Shown here: positions 25,282 to 36,859 of the stretch, piece after piece | Position numbering within the stretch: position 1 is the stretch's first letter | Layout of the letters: the number at the start of each line of letters is the position of its first letter | Assembly (NCBI RefSeq): GCF_018691265.1 | Contig: NW_024881261.1 | Coordinates: forward strand, 24,825,374 to 24,889,373 | Length of the DNA stretch: 64,000 nucleotides | Direction of reading: 5' to 3' | Source of the DNA: Tyto alba | Taxonomy: Eukaryota; Chordata; Aves; Strigiformes; Tytonidae | Translations under genes and position numbers: made by a program | The notes under the pieces: generated by a model | Seen by the model: only the letters and a program-made list of their open reading frames with translations | What the model was told of the DNA's origin: nothing | Databases searched by the model: none

Positions 25282-25513
25282 GCTATTTACTTTCTAGAAG
25301 AGAGGGTCAAGCAGGATCCCCTGAAAAACCATTGTCTGATCTAGGTCGTCTCTCATACTTGGCTTACTGGAAAAGTGTCATATTAGAATACCTTAACTGC
25401 CACCATGAGAAACAAATCAGCATCAAAGGAATGAGTCGAGCTACTGGAATGTGTCCACATGATATTGCCACAACCCTGCAGCAACATAGCATGATAGATA
25501 AGAGAGAAGATAG
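25282..25513 (+). CDS. KAT6B: KAT6B coding exon: end of MYST acetyltransferase domain
   Basis: This exon encodes the C-terminal lobe of the MYST histone acetyltransferase domain, through [35 protein letters not shown] and [13 protein letters not shown], ending in MIDKRED. KAT6B (MORF) acetylates histone H3, chiefly at K23 and K14, in a nuclear complex with BRPF1, ING5 and MEAF6. The exon starts after CTTCTAG with two bases completing a Ser codon and ends in phase 2 at AG/GTCAGTG. The acetyl-CoA-binding motif and catalytic Glu belong to earlier exons outside the window. KAT6A is the close alternative, but the later exons fit KAT6B. Confidence 0.95.
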
Positions 25514-28135
25514 GTCAGTGAATCTTGTAAAAAATTTAAAAAATACTGAGACAAAACATTCACTTTACTTACGAAACAGTTGATGTGAAAAATATCTGTA
25601 AAATTTTGATTTACAAATGAATGATAATCATCTTACTGAAGAAGTCGATACAGCTGGGTCTCGTTAATGGGGTCTTACATAAAGAGTTTTTCTCCCTAGA
25701 CAAATGTTTTTTTGGATCCTCTTACATTTTAATGGTTATTAGAAGGGTGTGGTCAGCTTGAAACATTTTCAGTGAAGAATTTCATTTCATTCACTATTAT
25801 CTTCTGTAAGTGCAATTCCTGACACTTGCTTTCCAAATATCTTGCTTTGAATACCAGCAAGGGAAATATTTGGGCTTCTGGGTGGCAGTCTCTCTCTCCA
25901 GACCCCCTTTTTTGATCATTACTAAATTCAAACAAGCCATGGGATTACATCAGCTCTACATGAAGTCCTGGCCAAGGTACTGGGAATGCAAGTTTCTATT
26001 TAATGTTACAGTCAATGTTGAAAGTTAGTGCACTGGGAAGATGCACTCCTGTTTTGTGAATATCTTCTTTCTTAGTGATCTTGATTTGATATTTTAGATT
26101 AAGTGGTTTGGTTTTGCTGTTTGGGCTCTTTTTTCCATAAAATACCTTAAATTACTTTCAGTGGTATTTGTATTTCCAAAGAGCTTCTTAATTCTTTCTG
26201 GATATCCCAATCACAGAAACTTCATAATTAAGCAAAACTACCTTACAAACAGTGGGTTGCCAAAAAACAAAATTAAGATCTGGAATAGCTCAGCCTCAGT
26301 AACTTTTATGTGCACTAGCACTAGTATGCAAATCTAATTTGTTTTGAACTAGTAAGAATTCAAGTCTTCATAAAGGCAATTGGCTTACAGGATGGTCTTA
26401 TGAGAGGAGTAAGAGGAGTGTTGTCACTGTATTAAAACCTCAACTTTATGGGTTGCTTATTTATGGACAACCTGATGGGACAAATGCATTTTAAGGGAGA
26501 ATCAAATATATACTCATTACTTATATGCAGCTTCTGCCCTGTCACAAATTATTACAGGCCCTGAATACTGACAACCAATTAGAAATTAATATTTTTTCAT
26601 CTATAGAATACAGAATACCAGAATACTTTATGAACAAGGTCAGTTAGTCTTTTTTCACAAGTAGCAGAGCTTAGATAGGGACATGGGCTGACCTGGTTAA
26701 AGGTATCCAGAAGGTCAGTGGCTTAGCTGGGAAAATAAATCACATCTTTGAAATTCCTGCCAGATGTCTGCCTTGAGAATTGGGTATGACTTCTTATGAC
26801 TTCCTATGTTTTGTTAATTTTTCTTACATGTAGTGAAGTAGAAGTTTGTCACAATTCTGTGAAAAGGGTTCAGCTGGATCTGATTTTTTTTTTTTTTTAA
26901 AGCATCCTCTCAGTGAAAAGCAAGATTGTCACCTAACCTACCTGATTTTTACAGCATTTGAAATCCTTGCTAAAGTGACAACATGGCTTTTGCTGTTTAG
27001 CATTGTATAGTTCTTTGGGGAGTAGCTTTGTGGAGAGGTACCTGGGTGTCCTGGTGGGCAACAAGTTCAGTGAGTGAACAGTGTGCTGCAACAGCAAAGG
27101 AAGCCAACAGGATGCTGGGTTGCGTCAACAGGAGCATCACCAGCAGAGATAAAGGAGTCATTATCCCACTCAGTACTTGTCAGGCCACGCCTGGAATACC
27201 ATGCTGAGTTTTGGTCCCCACTATACAAGAAAGATGTGGACAGGCTGGAGAGGGTCCAGAGAAGGGCCACAAAGATAAGCCTTCCATATGAGGAAAAGGT
27301 GAGATTCTGATTGGACACGAGGCAAATTTGTAACAATGAGAACAATGAGCCATTGGAATAATCTCCCCAAGGAAAGGGTGGATTCCCCAATATTGGACAC
27401 TTAAGATTCATCTGGACAGGGTGCTGGGCCATCTTGTCTAGACTGTGGTTTTGCCAAGAAAGGTTGTACCAGATGATACTTGAAATCCCCTTCAACCTGG
27501 TGTTCTGTGATTTTATGATTTGTAACAGGAGACTTGGGGTTATGTGCTAGTATATTAGCATACTCTGCTATTATGTTAGCCTTTACCTACTTTTGATATA
27601 TTACTTCATTTCATAGTAACTAGAAAATTGTTCTCTACTGCATCAGCATAGGACTAAGGTAACTTCTATGCTTCATTAGAAAGCTTATGTTTCTAACTTG
27701 CTTTCTTGTCCCTTTAGCTGGCATCTTCAGTTTTAATATTAGCATCTTCCTCTCTTTACTTGATGATCCACAGTGCTTTCTATTTATGCTTCTATGTCAT
27801 ATTAAAAGTGGAAATTGTTCTGACAGTGACTGAAGTGCCAATGCTAAACCTCTGGCATGGGTGAGAGTATTCATCTAAAAACCTTTACTCTCCTCTCTAT
27901 GTTTAGTATTGAGCTTTCACTTCGTAAACTGTTGTTTCCTCACTTAGTAAACAGTCAGAAATGTAAACATGTTATCTGTGTGTCAGCTGATACTTTTATT
28001 TGATGTTTATTTACCCATTTATTCCATTTATTTACCCATGTATTTTATAGGTTATTGTGCAAAAATATTTAAACGGTAGGAAGGTTGTTTTAGGAGGTCA
28101 CATTCTAAAATAAATTACTGTTTATTGGATTGTAG
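25514..28135. other. KAT6B: KAT6B intron with CR1 insertion
   Basis: Runs from donor GTCAGTG to acceptor GGATTGTAG. It carries a CR1 3' end at 27031-27521 and a T run at about 26885-26898; nothing else was recognised. Confidence 0.85.
27031..27521 (+). mobile_element. CR1 LINE, 5'-truncated 3' end
   Basis: Sense-oriented CR1 fragment. It encodes the RT C-terminal remnant (including LVRPRLEYHAEFWSPLYKKD and LERVQRRATK), followed by the 3' untranslated segment. It ends with the CR1-type octamer-like tail, here degraded to GTTCTGTGATTTTATGATT. CR1 lacks a poly-A tail and is usually 5'-truncated, as here. Stops and an internal deletion after about 27310 show that it is inactive. Confidence 0.9.
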
Positions 28136-28295
28136 ATTTGTAATTATTAGAAGGGAAAAGCTGATTTCAAGTCATATGGAGAAGCTGAAAGCGAATCCAC
28201 GTATCAATGAAGTAGATCCTGAAAGCTTGAGATGGACTCCTTTGTTAGTTTCTAATGCTGCAGTTTCTGAAGAAGAAAGAGAAGCAGAAAAGGAG
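28136..28295 (+). CDS. KAT6B: KAT6B coding exon: end of MYST domain and linker
   Basis: The exon begins with one base completing the Arg codon split from the previous exon (AG/A) and ends in phase 0 at GAG/GTAATA. It encodes [18 protein letters not shown], the last helix region of the MYST domain, then a linker ([20 protein letters not shown]) that runs into a Glu-rich segment. These blocks match KAT6B across vertebrates. The first residues, FVIIRREKL, are shared with KAT6A, so the exon alone separates the paralogs less well than the later exons do. Confidence 0.95.
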
Positions 28296-28892
28296 GTAAT
28301 AACAGAAACTTCTTATTTTGAATTTCCCTTCCTTTAGATTTCATCACTCTGAATATTCAACATTAGGCTATCCTAAATAGAGCAATTTTAACTTGGACCA
28401 CTGCTTAATGATAGAGGATACTGATATTACTGTAATGCACGATTATGGTAACTATGGGGGGATGAATATGAAAACTTAAAACATGAATCACTTGTCATAG
28501 AACTGTATTTATCACTCTTGAGGTAGTCGAAGAGCATGTAATCAGATCAAATTTGGTGCAGAGCTCAGGGGCTGCAGTGTCAATCGATTCTTTGTGTTAT
28601 GAACTTGCTCAAAGTGATCCATGTCAGTGGGCATGTAATGTAGTGCTAAATGACTTAAATCAATTCGCTGCATCATTAATAGTGCTAAATATCCCATGAA
28701 ATGCAATCTTCTTTGGTTTGTTATCCTAACTGTTGTAAAGGAGCTACTAGATGATTCAGCTGAAATGTTGTTGCTAGGTTAGCCAGCAGTGCTAATCAGG
28801 GTTGACTTATTGTAACTCTTTAGCTGAAAGTAAAGGATATGGCTAAGTAAATGCTGTTTCAGTGACCCGTTATTTTAACCTCAACCCTTCAG
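28296..28892. other. KAT6B: KAT6B intron
   Basis: 597-bp intron from GTAATA to CAACCCTTCAG. No feature was recognised inside it. Confidence 0.9.
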
Positions 28893-29159
28893 GCAGAGCG
28901 TCTGATGGAACAAGCTAGCTGCTGGGAAAAGGAAGAGCAAGAAATATTCTCCACAAGAACTAATAGTAGGCAATCACCTGCAAAAGTACAATCTAAAAAT
29001 AAATATTTGCGATCTCCAGAAAGTGTGGCAATTGTGGGGGAGCGAGGGCAATCCACAGAGCAATCTAAGGAAAGCAGCGAGGAGGATGGTGGGGATGAGA
29101 ATCAGCAGAGTTCGCCTCCCCGGCTGACAAAGCCACAGTCACTGGCCATAAAAAGAAAG
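28893..29159 (+). CDS. KAT6B: KAT6B coding exon: post-MYST Ser/Glu-rich region
   Basis: A phase 0 to phase 0 exon (267 bp) bounded by CTTCAG and AAG/GTGTGT. It encodes [18 protein letters not shown], then [14 protein letters not shown], a short acidic segment ([15 protein letters not shown]) and [17 protein letters not shown]. Human KAT6B carries a very long glutamate run at the acidic position; here it is only a few residues. The segment lies between the catalytic domain and the basic cluster in the next exon and is thought to be unstructured. The frame is open throughout. Confidence 0.95.
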
Positions 29160-30403
29160 GTGTGTTACTTCAGTGGTTTGCTTTAAAGTCACTCATCTCT
29201 GATTTCAATCAAATTGTTACAATCAAAATAACAGTCTGTTTTTTCACAAACATTTATTAGATTGTTTTAATCCTTTCCATATTGTTTGGACACCAAAAAT
29301 TCCTGTCTTCTGTTTTTTCTCCATCCAATTTTTTATCTTCTGGATTTTCCACAGAACTGTAAAATAGTAATGACATAAAAAAAAAAGAAGTCAGAATTTC
29401 CTGTTAATTTTTAAACTAGTGATTGCCCTCTGCTGTTTGGCATTGGTATTAGTTCAATACTTTAATGGTTCTTCCTTTTTTCCTCTTAAGATGGAGTCCA
29501 GCTTGTGGGGTTTGTCTTTTTCTTGTTTTTAATATAAGAACTCCTTAAAGGTGAATAGTGTTTTTCAAAAACAAATGCTGTTAAAACAAAAAGGTTTTCT
29601 TACCCATATTCTTCTAATTTCCAAGAGATTTAAATGTTAAATTCTGGTTACTGCAGTGTTTACATAATTCTTAATTTAGTTGAAAAATCAACTATTTAGC
29701 TGAAATTATTAAACTAAGCATCCCAGAATTTTAAAGCACTTAGCATAAGTGTTTAGATGTCTCTGGTGAGAATTAGGAAATTGGAGTGTCCCTTTTAAGT
29801 TTGCTCATATAAAGTATAAACAAAGTAACTATAAATCTGTGAGAATGCATAATAATAGAAATATAAACCGTTGAACAGTTTTTTCTTTATAGCAGCCAAC
29901 TGTACAGTTCTTTTAGTGTATTGCTGAGACCCATGTGACGCTTGAGGTGCACTTCCTCTGCTGTTACCTATTCTTCTATATACATACTTATTTCTAAAAT
30001 AGCAGAAACCAGAAATTTAGAAGAATAAGCTTTGATACTTGTGAAGGTTGTTGTGGAATTATAAATCTACAGAGGAAAAACATGTAAGTATGATATATGT
30101 AATATTGCTGTGAATATTATTTGGCAGAAGAAGGTAAAAGCCACTACAATATGAAGAAAGTTCTAGCCTCAATTTTCACCTACAGAAAGGTTTGTGTGCA
30201 TGTATAGATACATACCTATTTTAACTGTTCAGACATTTTACTTTTAGATTCTGTCTACATTTGAATTTGATGCAATGTAAGGTGTGTTTTTGAATGAGTA
30301 AATAGATTATTGTAAACTCACTTTATAAAAATGTATTTATATTCAGAGTCAGCTAGCAAACAGGAATGTAGGAAGAGTTATGTTTGTGGAATTACTTTTT
30401 CAG
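29160..30403. other. KAT6B: KAT6B intron
   Basis: 1244-bp AT-rich intron from GTGTGT to TACTTTTTCAG. No gene or repeat family was recognised. Confidence 0.9.
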
Positions 30404-30710
30404 AGACCTTTCATACTGAAAAAGAAAAGGGGCCGTAAACGCAGAAGGATTAATAGCAGTGTTACAACAGAGACAATTTCTGAAACAACAGAGGTGTTGA
30501 ATGAGCCTTTTGATAACTCAGATGAAGAGCGTCCCATGCCTCAGCTGGAACCTACCTGTGAGATGGATGGGGAAGATGATGACTTGAAGCCTGTAATTAG
30601 AAAAACTTTTGAGTATCAGCCTGGGCAGCAGAAACTGGAAAAGGAGGAGGAAGAGCAGAACAAGGATGAGAAAGATACTCGTTGTTACAGGAGTGATGAC
30701 AATTGTACAA
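30404..30710 (+). CDS. KAT6B: KAT6B coding exon: basic cluster and acidic region
   Basis: Starts in phase 0 after TTTTTCAG and ends in phase 1 at ACA A/GTAAGC. It encodes a strongly basic cluster ([15 protein letters not shown]), likely a nuclear localisation signal, then the conserved block [20 protein letters not shown] and [19 protein letters not shown]. The [13 protein letters not shown] wording separates KAT6B from KAT6A. The 3' part, rich in Glu and Lys, is less conserved. The spliced codon joins A to AT of the final exon, giving Asn. Confidence 0.95.
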
Positions 30711-32639
30711 GTAAGCTGAAAATGTTGTTGTATTATCACAAAATTAATTTGTTGAGTGGCCTTCAAAGGAAGTGTTTATTTTTGTCATAAATCTGGAAAT
30801 TTTTAATGAGATATATTTAGCCATTTTGGTCTTAAAATCTTACTGCCTTAATAATGCTTTCTTCTTAGAGGTGCTACTGGAGCCATTAATCTCATGTAGT
30901 TTCTTAGAATTCAGTGGTGTCTTCAGATTTTTTTGTTTCGTTTCTATTGTGTTTACTTCTTTTGTTGTTCCTGACCCATTAATGTTATAATCTGGTTTTT
31001 GTGTTCAGAAAACAAATGTTTTTCAGTCTGAAGCAGTGCTGTCCTTGTCATGTTGCCAAAAACAACTTCTGTGTCCCTGTAACAGGGTATTTCATACTCA
31101 ACAGAGAAGGGGTATCAGAGGAATATTGTCTAATATCGGTTTTGTATCCTTGGTAAAGGTTACAAGCAAAAAGTAAGATTTGATTTACACAAATATCTTT
31201 CTGTTCAGTATAGTTAATTCAGTGAAATGTGTATTGTTTCTGGGGCACAGTATGTCCTCAGCACTAAGGTCCCTATATTTTTCCACACAAAAAAGACGGA
31301 TGGTTTTAACCGTGTTCTTTCAAATCTGCTTATCTAGTTTGATTGCAAGGATGTTTCCTGATAGAAAATGTAATGGGTGGAAAGTGAAACTACTAATGAG
31401 CTTTTCTGAACGTATACTCATTCCTTGAACTCCTGGCTCTCAAGTTACACTTAAAAGTTTTAATTCCAGAATGAATAACTGGATTCTCAGGTTTATATAA
31501 TTTTTCTAAGAAGCCAGTGTGTACTATTTTAGTATTTTCATAATTGCATGGGAAGTTTAATCTCTGTGATCCTCAGTTGAGGGATCATGCACTGATTTCT
31601 ATTTTAAACAGCTTTTGTGAGACTAGAGCAACCATGCTTACAAATGTTGGTGCTGTTACAAACCAGTGCACAGGTACACTAGAACATTACTGCTTTTTCC
31701 TGCTTATCAACAGAAATGAGTTAAACTAACAGTAGCAAATTCAGGGTGTTCCATCTATGTCCCAGTGGTCAGGTTTGCACTGCTTTAACTAGATTGATAC
31801 TGTGTATTTGTCCATGGACCATGTCATCACATTAATTGACTGTAGGTGTGTTATAACACTACAGTGAGAGGCAGAATTTGGCAAAGGAGTATTGCTGAAG
31901 CCATTACCCTCCCAAGTGCAGCATGTTATGTTACATTCTGAGAATTCTCCCTTTTTCTAGTGTATATGTAAGTGGTATCTGGGGAGAGAGGAGAGGAGTG
32001 TTTGGGTAGGGTTTTTATAGTCCATGGATTAATTCAGTGTTCTAATGCACTCTGTGTTTAATTTCAGTTATCTTTTGCCTTTTGTCTTGTGTTGTGAGCT
32101 GTGTCATGATATGCTGACCATGAGAAGATACTAGAATGAACCACCTTTTTTTTCAGTGTTGGTACTAAAGCATTATTATATGCTTACTATGGCTTGTCCT
32201 CCAGAGTGGTCAAACAGGGAACTCCAGACTCTTCATGCTAATAATGTCAAAAACATGAATACGCATTACATCAATGTCTATATAAAGTGATGGTGTATCT
32301 CTATTCTAAAAACAAATGTTGATAATCAAATTGGACAATATTTTTGCTTTAGTTTACATGTCTTGTGATTTAAATCTCTGGGATTCTTCTAGTGTATAAG
32401 TGGTGGTTCTGATAGTAACTGTTAAAAGGCCACCAAACAAGAACAACTTTACCTATCTGTGTAAGTGTGTTTGAGCTGTAGATATGCCATTCTACTGTGA
32501 TTTGAGATCTGTTTATAACTCTTGTTCCAGAGTTTTTTAATACATTTTGACTTTATGATTTACTTTTGGGTTTATGTTTGAAAATTTTGATTAGTTTGTG
32601 CAAGCTAAGACCTTTCTTTTGTCTCTGTTGCTTCCTAAG
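30711..32639. other. KAT6B: Last KAT6B intron
   Basis: 1929-bp intron from GTAAGC to the acceptor TGCTTCCTAAG. No internal feature was recognised. Confidence 0.9.
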
Positions 32640-35125
32640 ATAATACAGAGGATGTAGCTGAGTTGGAAGAAAGCACTAAAGACAATCTTGAACCTTTAAA
32701 GAGTAAGCAGGGTTGGCCCAAAGGAGTTAAGCGCGGTCCATCTAAATGGAGGCAAAGCAAAGAAAGAAAACCTGGCTTTAAGCTTAATTTATACACTCCA
32801 CCTGAGACTCCTATGGAGCCTGACTATCAGGTGATGGTGGAGGAACAAAAGGAAGTAGCTGAAGACAAGCCCTGCTCAGTTCCTGCTGTTACTGAGGAAG
32901 TGAATAAAGAGCCTGTTGAATTATTACCACCACCAGATGATGAGGTAAAAGAGGTAGAACCTGAACCTCTGCGTCCACCCAGTGAAGCATTTGAAAAACA
33001 AGAGAATGATGCAATGAAAGCTGGAGAAGAAGGAAGGAATGTAGAAGAAAATGGACTCAATTCGAAAGATCAAGAAAAAGACAAATCAGAAGAGGTGTTT
33101 CTGCAAAAAGAGGAGTCCGTGCATTTGGATGATCAGGAAGAAGAGGAGGAGGAGGACGAAGAACCTTCTCACAATGAGGATCATGATGCAGATGATGAAG
33201 ATGATAGCCACATGGGTTCAACAGAAGCAGAGAAAGAGGAATTGCCTGGTGAAGCTTTCAAAGAAATGCTGGAGACACAGCAGTCTTTTTTAGACGTAAA
33301 TGTTCAAACTGGTAATTCAAATCAGGAAGACTTAATGGATTGTGGTGTTGACCTTGCAGCTGATGAGTGTGAAAGTGACCAGAAGGAACTTGCTACAGAC
33401 TCAGACCCGGTGCCTGAATCTGATGATGATCATACAGATAACAACCAGGACCAAAAAGCTGGTGAAGAATTACATTCCGATTTCAAGGGAGAGAGTACTG
33501 AGACCATGGAGATTGATTCAGAGACTGTTCAAGCAGTACAGTCTCTAACCCAAGAAGCAGGTGAACATGAAGACACATTTCAGGACTGTGCAGAGACTCA
33601 AGAGGCCTGTAGAAGTTTGCAAAACTACACCCATAATGACCAAAGTCCCCAGATGGCCACACTGGATGATTGTCAACAATCTGATCATAGTAGCCCAGTT
33701 TCATCTGTGCACTCTCATCCCAGCCAGTCAGTTCGTTCTGTTAATAGTCCAAATGTTGCTCCTTTAGAGAACAGCTATGCTCAGATCAGCCCAGATCAAA
33801 GTGCCATTTCTGTGCCGTCTCTACAGAACATGGAGACCAGCCCAATGATGGATGTTCCCTCAGTTTCTGATCATTCACAACAAGTTGTGGATAGTGGGTT
33901 TAGTGACTTAGGAAGCATTGAGAGCACAACAGAAAACTACGAAAATCCAAGCAGTTACGATTCTACAATGGGTAGTAGCATCTGTGGAAACAACTCTTCT
34001 CAAAACAGTTGCTCATACAGTAGCCTTACATCTAGTAACCTGACACAGAGTAGCTGCGCAGTGACACAGCAGATGTCTAACATTAATGGAAGCTGCAGTA
34101 TGATGCAACAAACAAACATCAATTCTCCTCCCACGTGTAATGTAAAATCTCCCCAAGGTTGTGTTGTTGAAAGACCTCCAAGCAGCAACCAACAGTTATC
34201 CCAGTGCAGCATGGCCGCTAATTTTACACCACCTATGCAGTTAACTGAAATCCCAGAGACTGGCAATGCCAACATTGGATTATATGAAAGAATGGGGCAG
34301 AGTGAATTTGGAGCAGGGCATTACTCACAGCCATCTGCCACCTTCAGCCTTGCCAAACTGCAACAGTTAACTAACACGCTTATGGATCATTCTTTGCCTT
34401 ACAGCCATTCAGCTGCTGTAACTTCCTATGCAAACAGTGCCTCTTTGTCCACCCCCTTAAGTAATACAGGGCTTGTTCAGCTTTCTCAGTCTCCACATGC
34501 TGTTCCTGGAGGACCCCAAGCACAGGCTACCATGACCCCTCCCCCCAACCTTACTCCTCCTCCCATGAATTTACCACCTCCCCTTTTGCAGCGTAATATG
34601 ACTTCATCGAATATTGGAATATCCCACACCCAAAGACTGCAGACTCAGATGGCCAGCAAAGGTCACGTTTCTGTAAGAACCAAATCCACGCCTCTGCCAC
34701 CTGCTGCTGCAGCCCATCAGCCACAAATTTATGGGCGTGCTTCACAGACTGTGGCCATGCAAGGTCCTGCACGGACCTTGACAATGCAGCGTGGTATGAA
34801 CATGAGTGTAAATTTGATGCCAGCCCCAGCTTATAATGTCAATTCAGTGAACATGAATATGAATACCCTTAATGCTATGAATGGTTATAGTATGTCCCAG
34901 CCAATGATGAATAGTGGATATCACAGTAATCATGGGTATATGAATCAAACACCCCAGTACCCTATGCAGATGCAGATGGGGATGATGGGAACTCAGCCAT
35001 ATGCACAGCAACCAATGCAGACAGCACCCCACAGTAACATGATGTACACTCCTCCGGGGCATCATGGCTACATGAATACAGGCATGTCTAAACAGTCTCT
35101 TAATGGATCCTACATGAGAAGGTAG
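32640..35125 (+). CDS. KAT6B: KAT6B terminal coding exon with stop codon
   Basis: A single 2486-bp exon encodes 827 residues plus a split codon and stops with TAG at 35123-35125. In order it shows a basic block with [20 protein letters not shown] and [16 protein letters not shown]; an acidic region peaking at about 33130-33220 ([20 protein letters not shown]); the block [20 protein letters not shown]; a Ser/Gln-rich region to about 34250; a Pro-rich stretch near 34535-34590; and the Met/Asn-rich C-terminus (34740-35110) ending LNGSYMRR. The Ser- and Met-rich part is the transactivation domain that binds RUNX factors. Human truncating variants in this exon cause Say-Barber-Biesecker-Young-Simpson and genitopatellar syndromes. 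No frameshift is seen. Confidence 0.97.
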
Positions 35126-36419
35126 GCCCTTTGGAGAGACAGACTACCAAACTGGCATATTGGATTGATCTGCACAAATATCTTTTGGAGAGTACGATTT
35201 CAAAACCAGCAATTGGTGTGAAAGCAAAAACATTTGTTGGCACCATTTAAAAGCTGTATGCAGCAGAAAGCCTTATACAACTTTTTCTTTTTCCTTTATT
35301 TCTTGTTTTGTTTTCTGTTTCATTTTGTTGGTTTTTGTTTTGGTTTTTTTTTTAACTTTGTGGGATTTAACTTCTTTTTTCTTTGGGGGGAATTAGGTGG
35401 TTTTCCATTTTTTGTTTATTTCATTGAGCTTGAAGTTCTCTGGAAAGGAAGAACTCTTTCTATGAACTGCAATTACACAGCAGCTGATGGTTCAGAGCCA
35501 TTTTATGTGCCTGCTCCCATTAAAAATGTGGATAAATAGACTCCAAAACTATCAGACAGTACTGGATCGTGAGCTTTTTCTCTCTCCTTTCCCCACATGT
35601 AAATGCCTTTAGCAGTTCTTTTATTGTATTATTTTGTTTCTGAAGGTGACACTTCTGCATGCCGCTAATGTCTTTGTTAGTGACAGTGCATTTTGTAGTA
35701 CTGTACAAGTGTTGTGCTTAACAGTAAGCCATTTCTTAATTTTTTTGCCTTGATTAGGTTACCCTAGTTTGAGGGGTAAAAAAAACAGAACTATATTTTT
35801 GTTAATTATAAAACTTGTAAAAAATAATAAAAAAAAGCTGCAAAAGCTATTCACATTTTGGTTAGTTCAAAGGGTTTTATTGCTGTATCTTTAGTGTAAA
35901 GTTGAGACTCTTTTCCATTTTTGTGACCAGTTTCTTTGGGGCTGGGGTAGGAAAAAAGGCAGCTTTCTGTTTTATAAATACTGTTATGTTTTTTTGTTGA
36001 TTGAAACATCTCAGTGTTTATTTGTCAAGTTTTGAAACATTTTCATATATGTCCAAATACTTGGCAGGATTTAAAAAAAAAAAAAAAAGTAGTGAATTTG
36101 GTGTAAAGTTGCTATTTTATGGAAATGCCTCTAACTTTACATTTTCATTCCATCTGTAGATTTTTCTATCTTTATAAAATATTGGAGTTATTTTTTAAGG
36201 GAAAAAATAGAGCAGTAGCGTGTGAATAGCTCAAACTAAGCTTTCAGATCGCATGTAAAAAGGCAAAAGTTATTTGTGTCTGTTTATATTGCTTCCTTTT
36301 TTGTAGCCTTTGTACCTGTACAGAGTGACTGTAAGGGCCGAACAGAAGAGGCTTGATACATGTAAAAATAGGACACAGTGACACTCTTGTATTTATCTGT
36401 TACCTTTTTAGTCAGTCAC

Positions 36420-36437
36420 TAAAAAAACAGAAAAAAA

Positions 36438-36469
<32 letters not shown>

Positions 36470-36560
36470 AAGGAAAAGAAAAAAAAAAAAACAAAAAACA
36501 AAAAAACAAAGTAAAAGCCACAAAAAAAACACCAAGAAACAAAAATAAAAACTGCAAAAA
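36420..36560 (+). repeat. A-rich tract in KAT6B 3' UTR
   Basis: Over 100 bases composed almost wholly of A with scattered G and C, followed by a C run near 36569-36577. It could act as an internal priming site in oligo-dT cDNA and give false 3' ends. Confidence 0.9.
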
Positions 36561-36604
36561 ACAACACACACCCCCCCTGCCCCAAGCTGTACATTTTAAC
36601 ATAA

Positions 36605-36610
36605 AATAAA
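36605..36610 (+). promoter_or_regulatory. KAT6B: Likely KAT6B polyadenylation signal
   Basis: Canonical AATAAA about 1.5 kb beyond the stop codon. Alternatives are at 35826-35831, 36803-36808 and 36850-36855, so the cleavage site in use is uncertain. Confidence 0.45.
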
Positions 36611-36859
36611 TTATGATGAGCCATTTTTAGCCTCTTGTGTCTTGTCATAGTTTGATGTTGCATGGGACTTAGCTCCTGAAACAGTGTTCGTTACAGTGCT
36701 CTCTCATGCTTGATCTAAAGCCCATTAAAGTTGATGGGGTTTGGATTAGGTTGTTAGAGCCTAAGTGTAGGTTACTTATCATAATTGCATACACCTTGTG
36801 AAAATAAAGAGTATCTAAGATTATTTTTTTTAATAATCTTAAAATATTGAATAAATATG

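Larger units (their letters stand above)
35126..36620 (+). other. KAT6B: KAT6B 3' UTR
   Basis: Follows the stop codon. It is AT-rich with several T-rich runs (35285-35360), an early AATAAA at 35826-35831, and a long A-rich tract at 36420-36560. The end is inferred from AATAAA at 36605-36610. Later AATAAA copies at 36803 and 36850 allow a longer form. Confidence 0.6.

Noticed and set aside
27067..27495. 142-codon minus-strand open frame
   Set aside because: Antisense of the CR1 3' end, whose sense strand explains the sequence.
33051..35065. Several 67-91-codon frames on both strands inside the last KAT6B exon
   Set aside because: Shadows of the 820-codon KAT6B frame.
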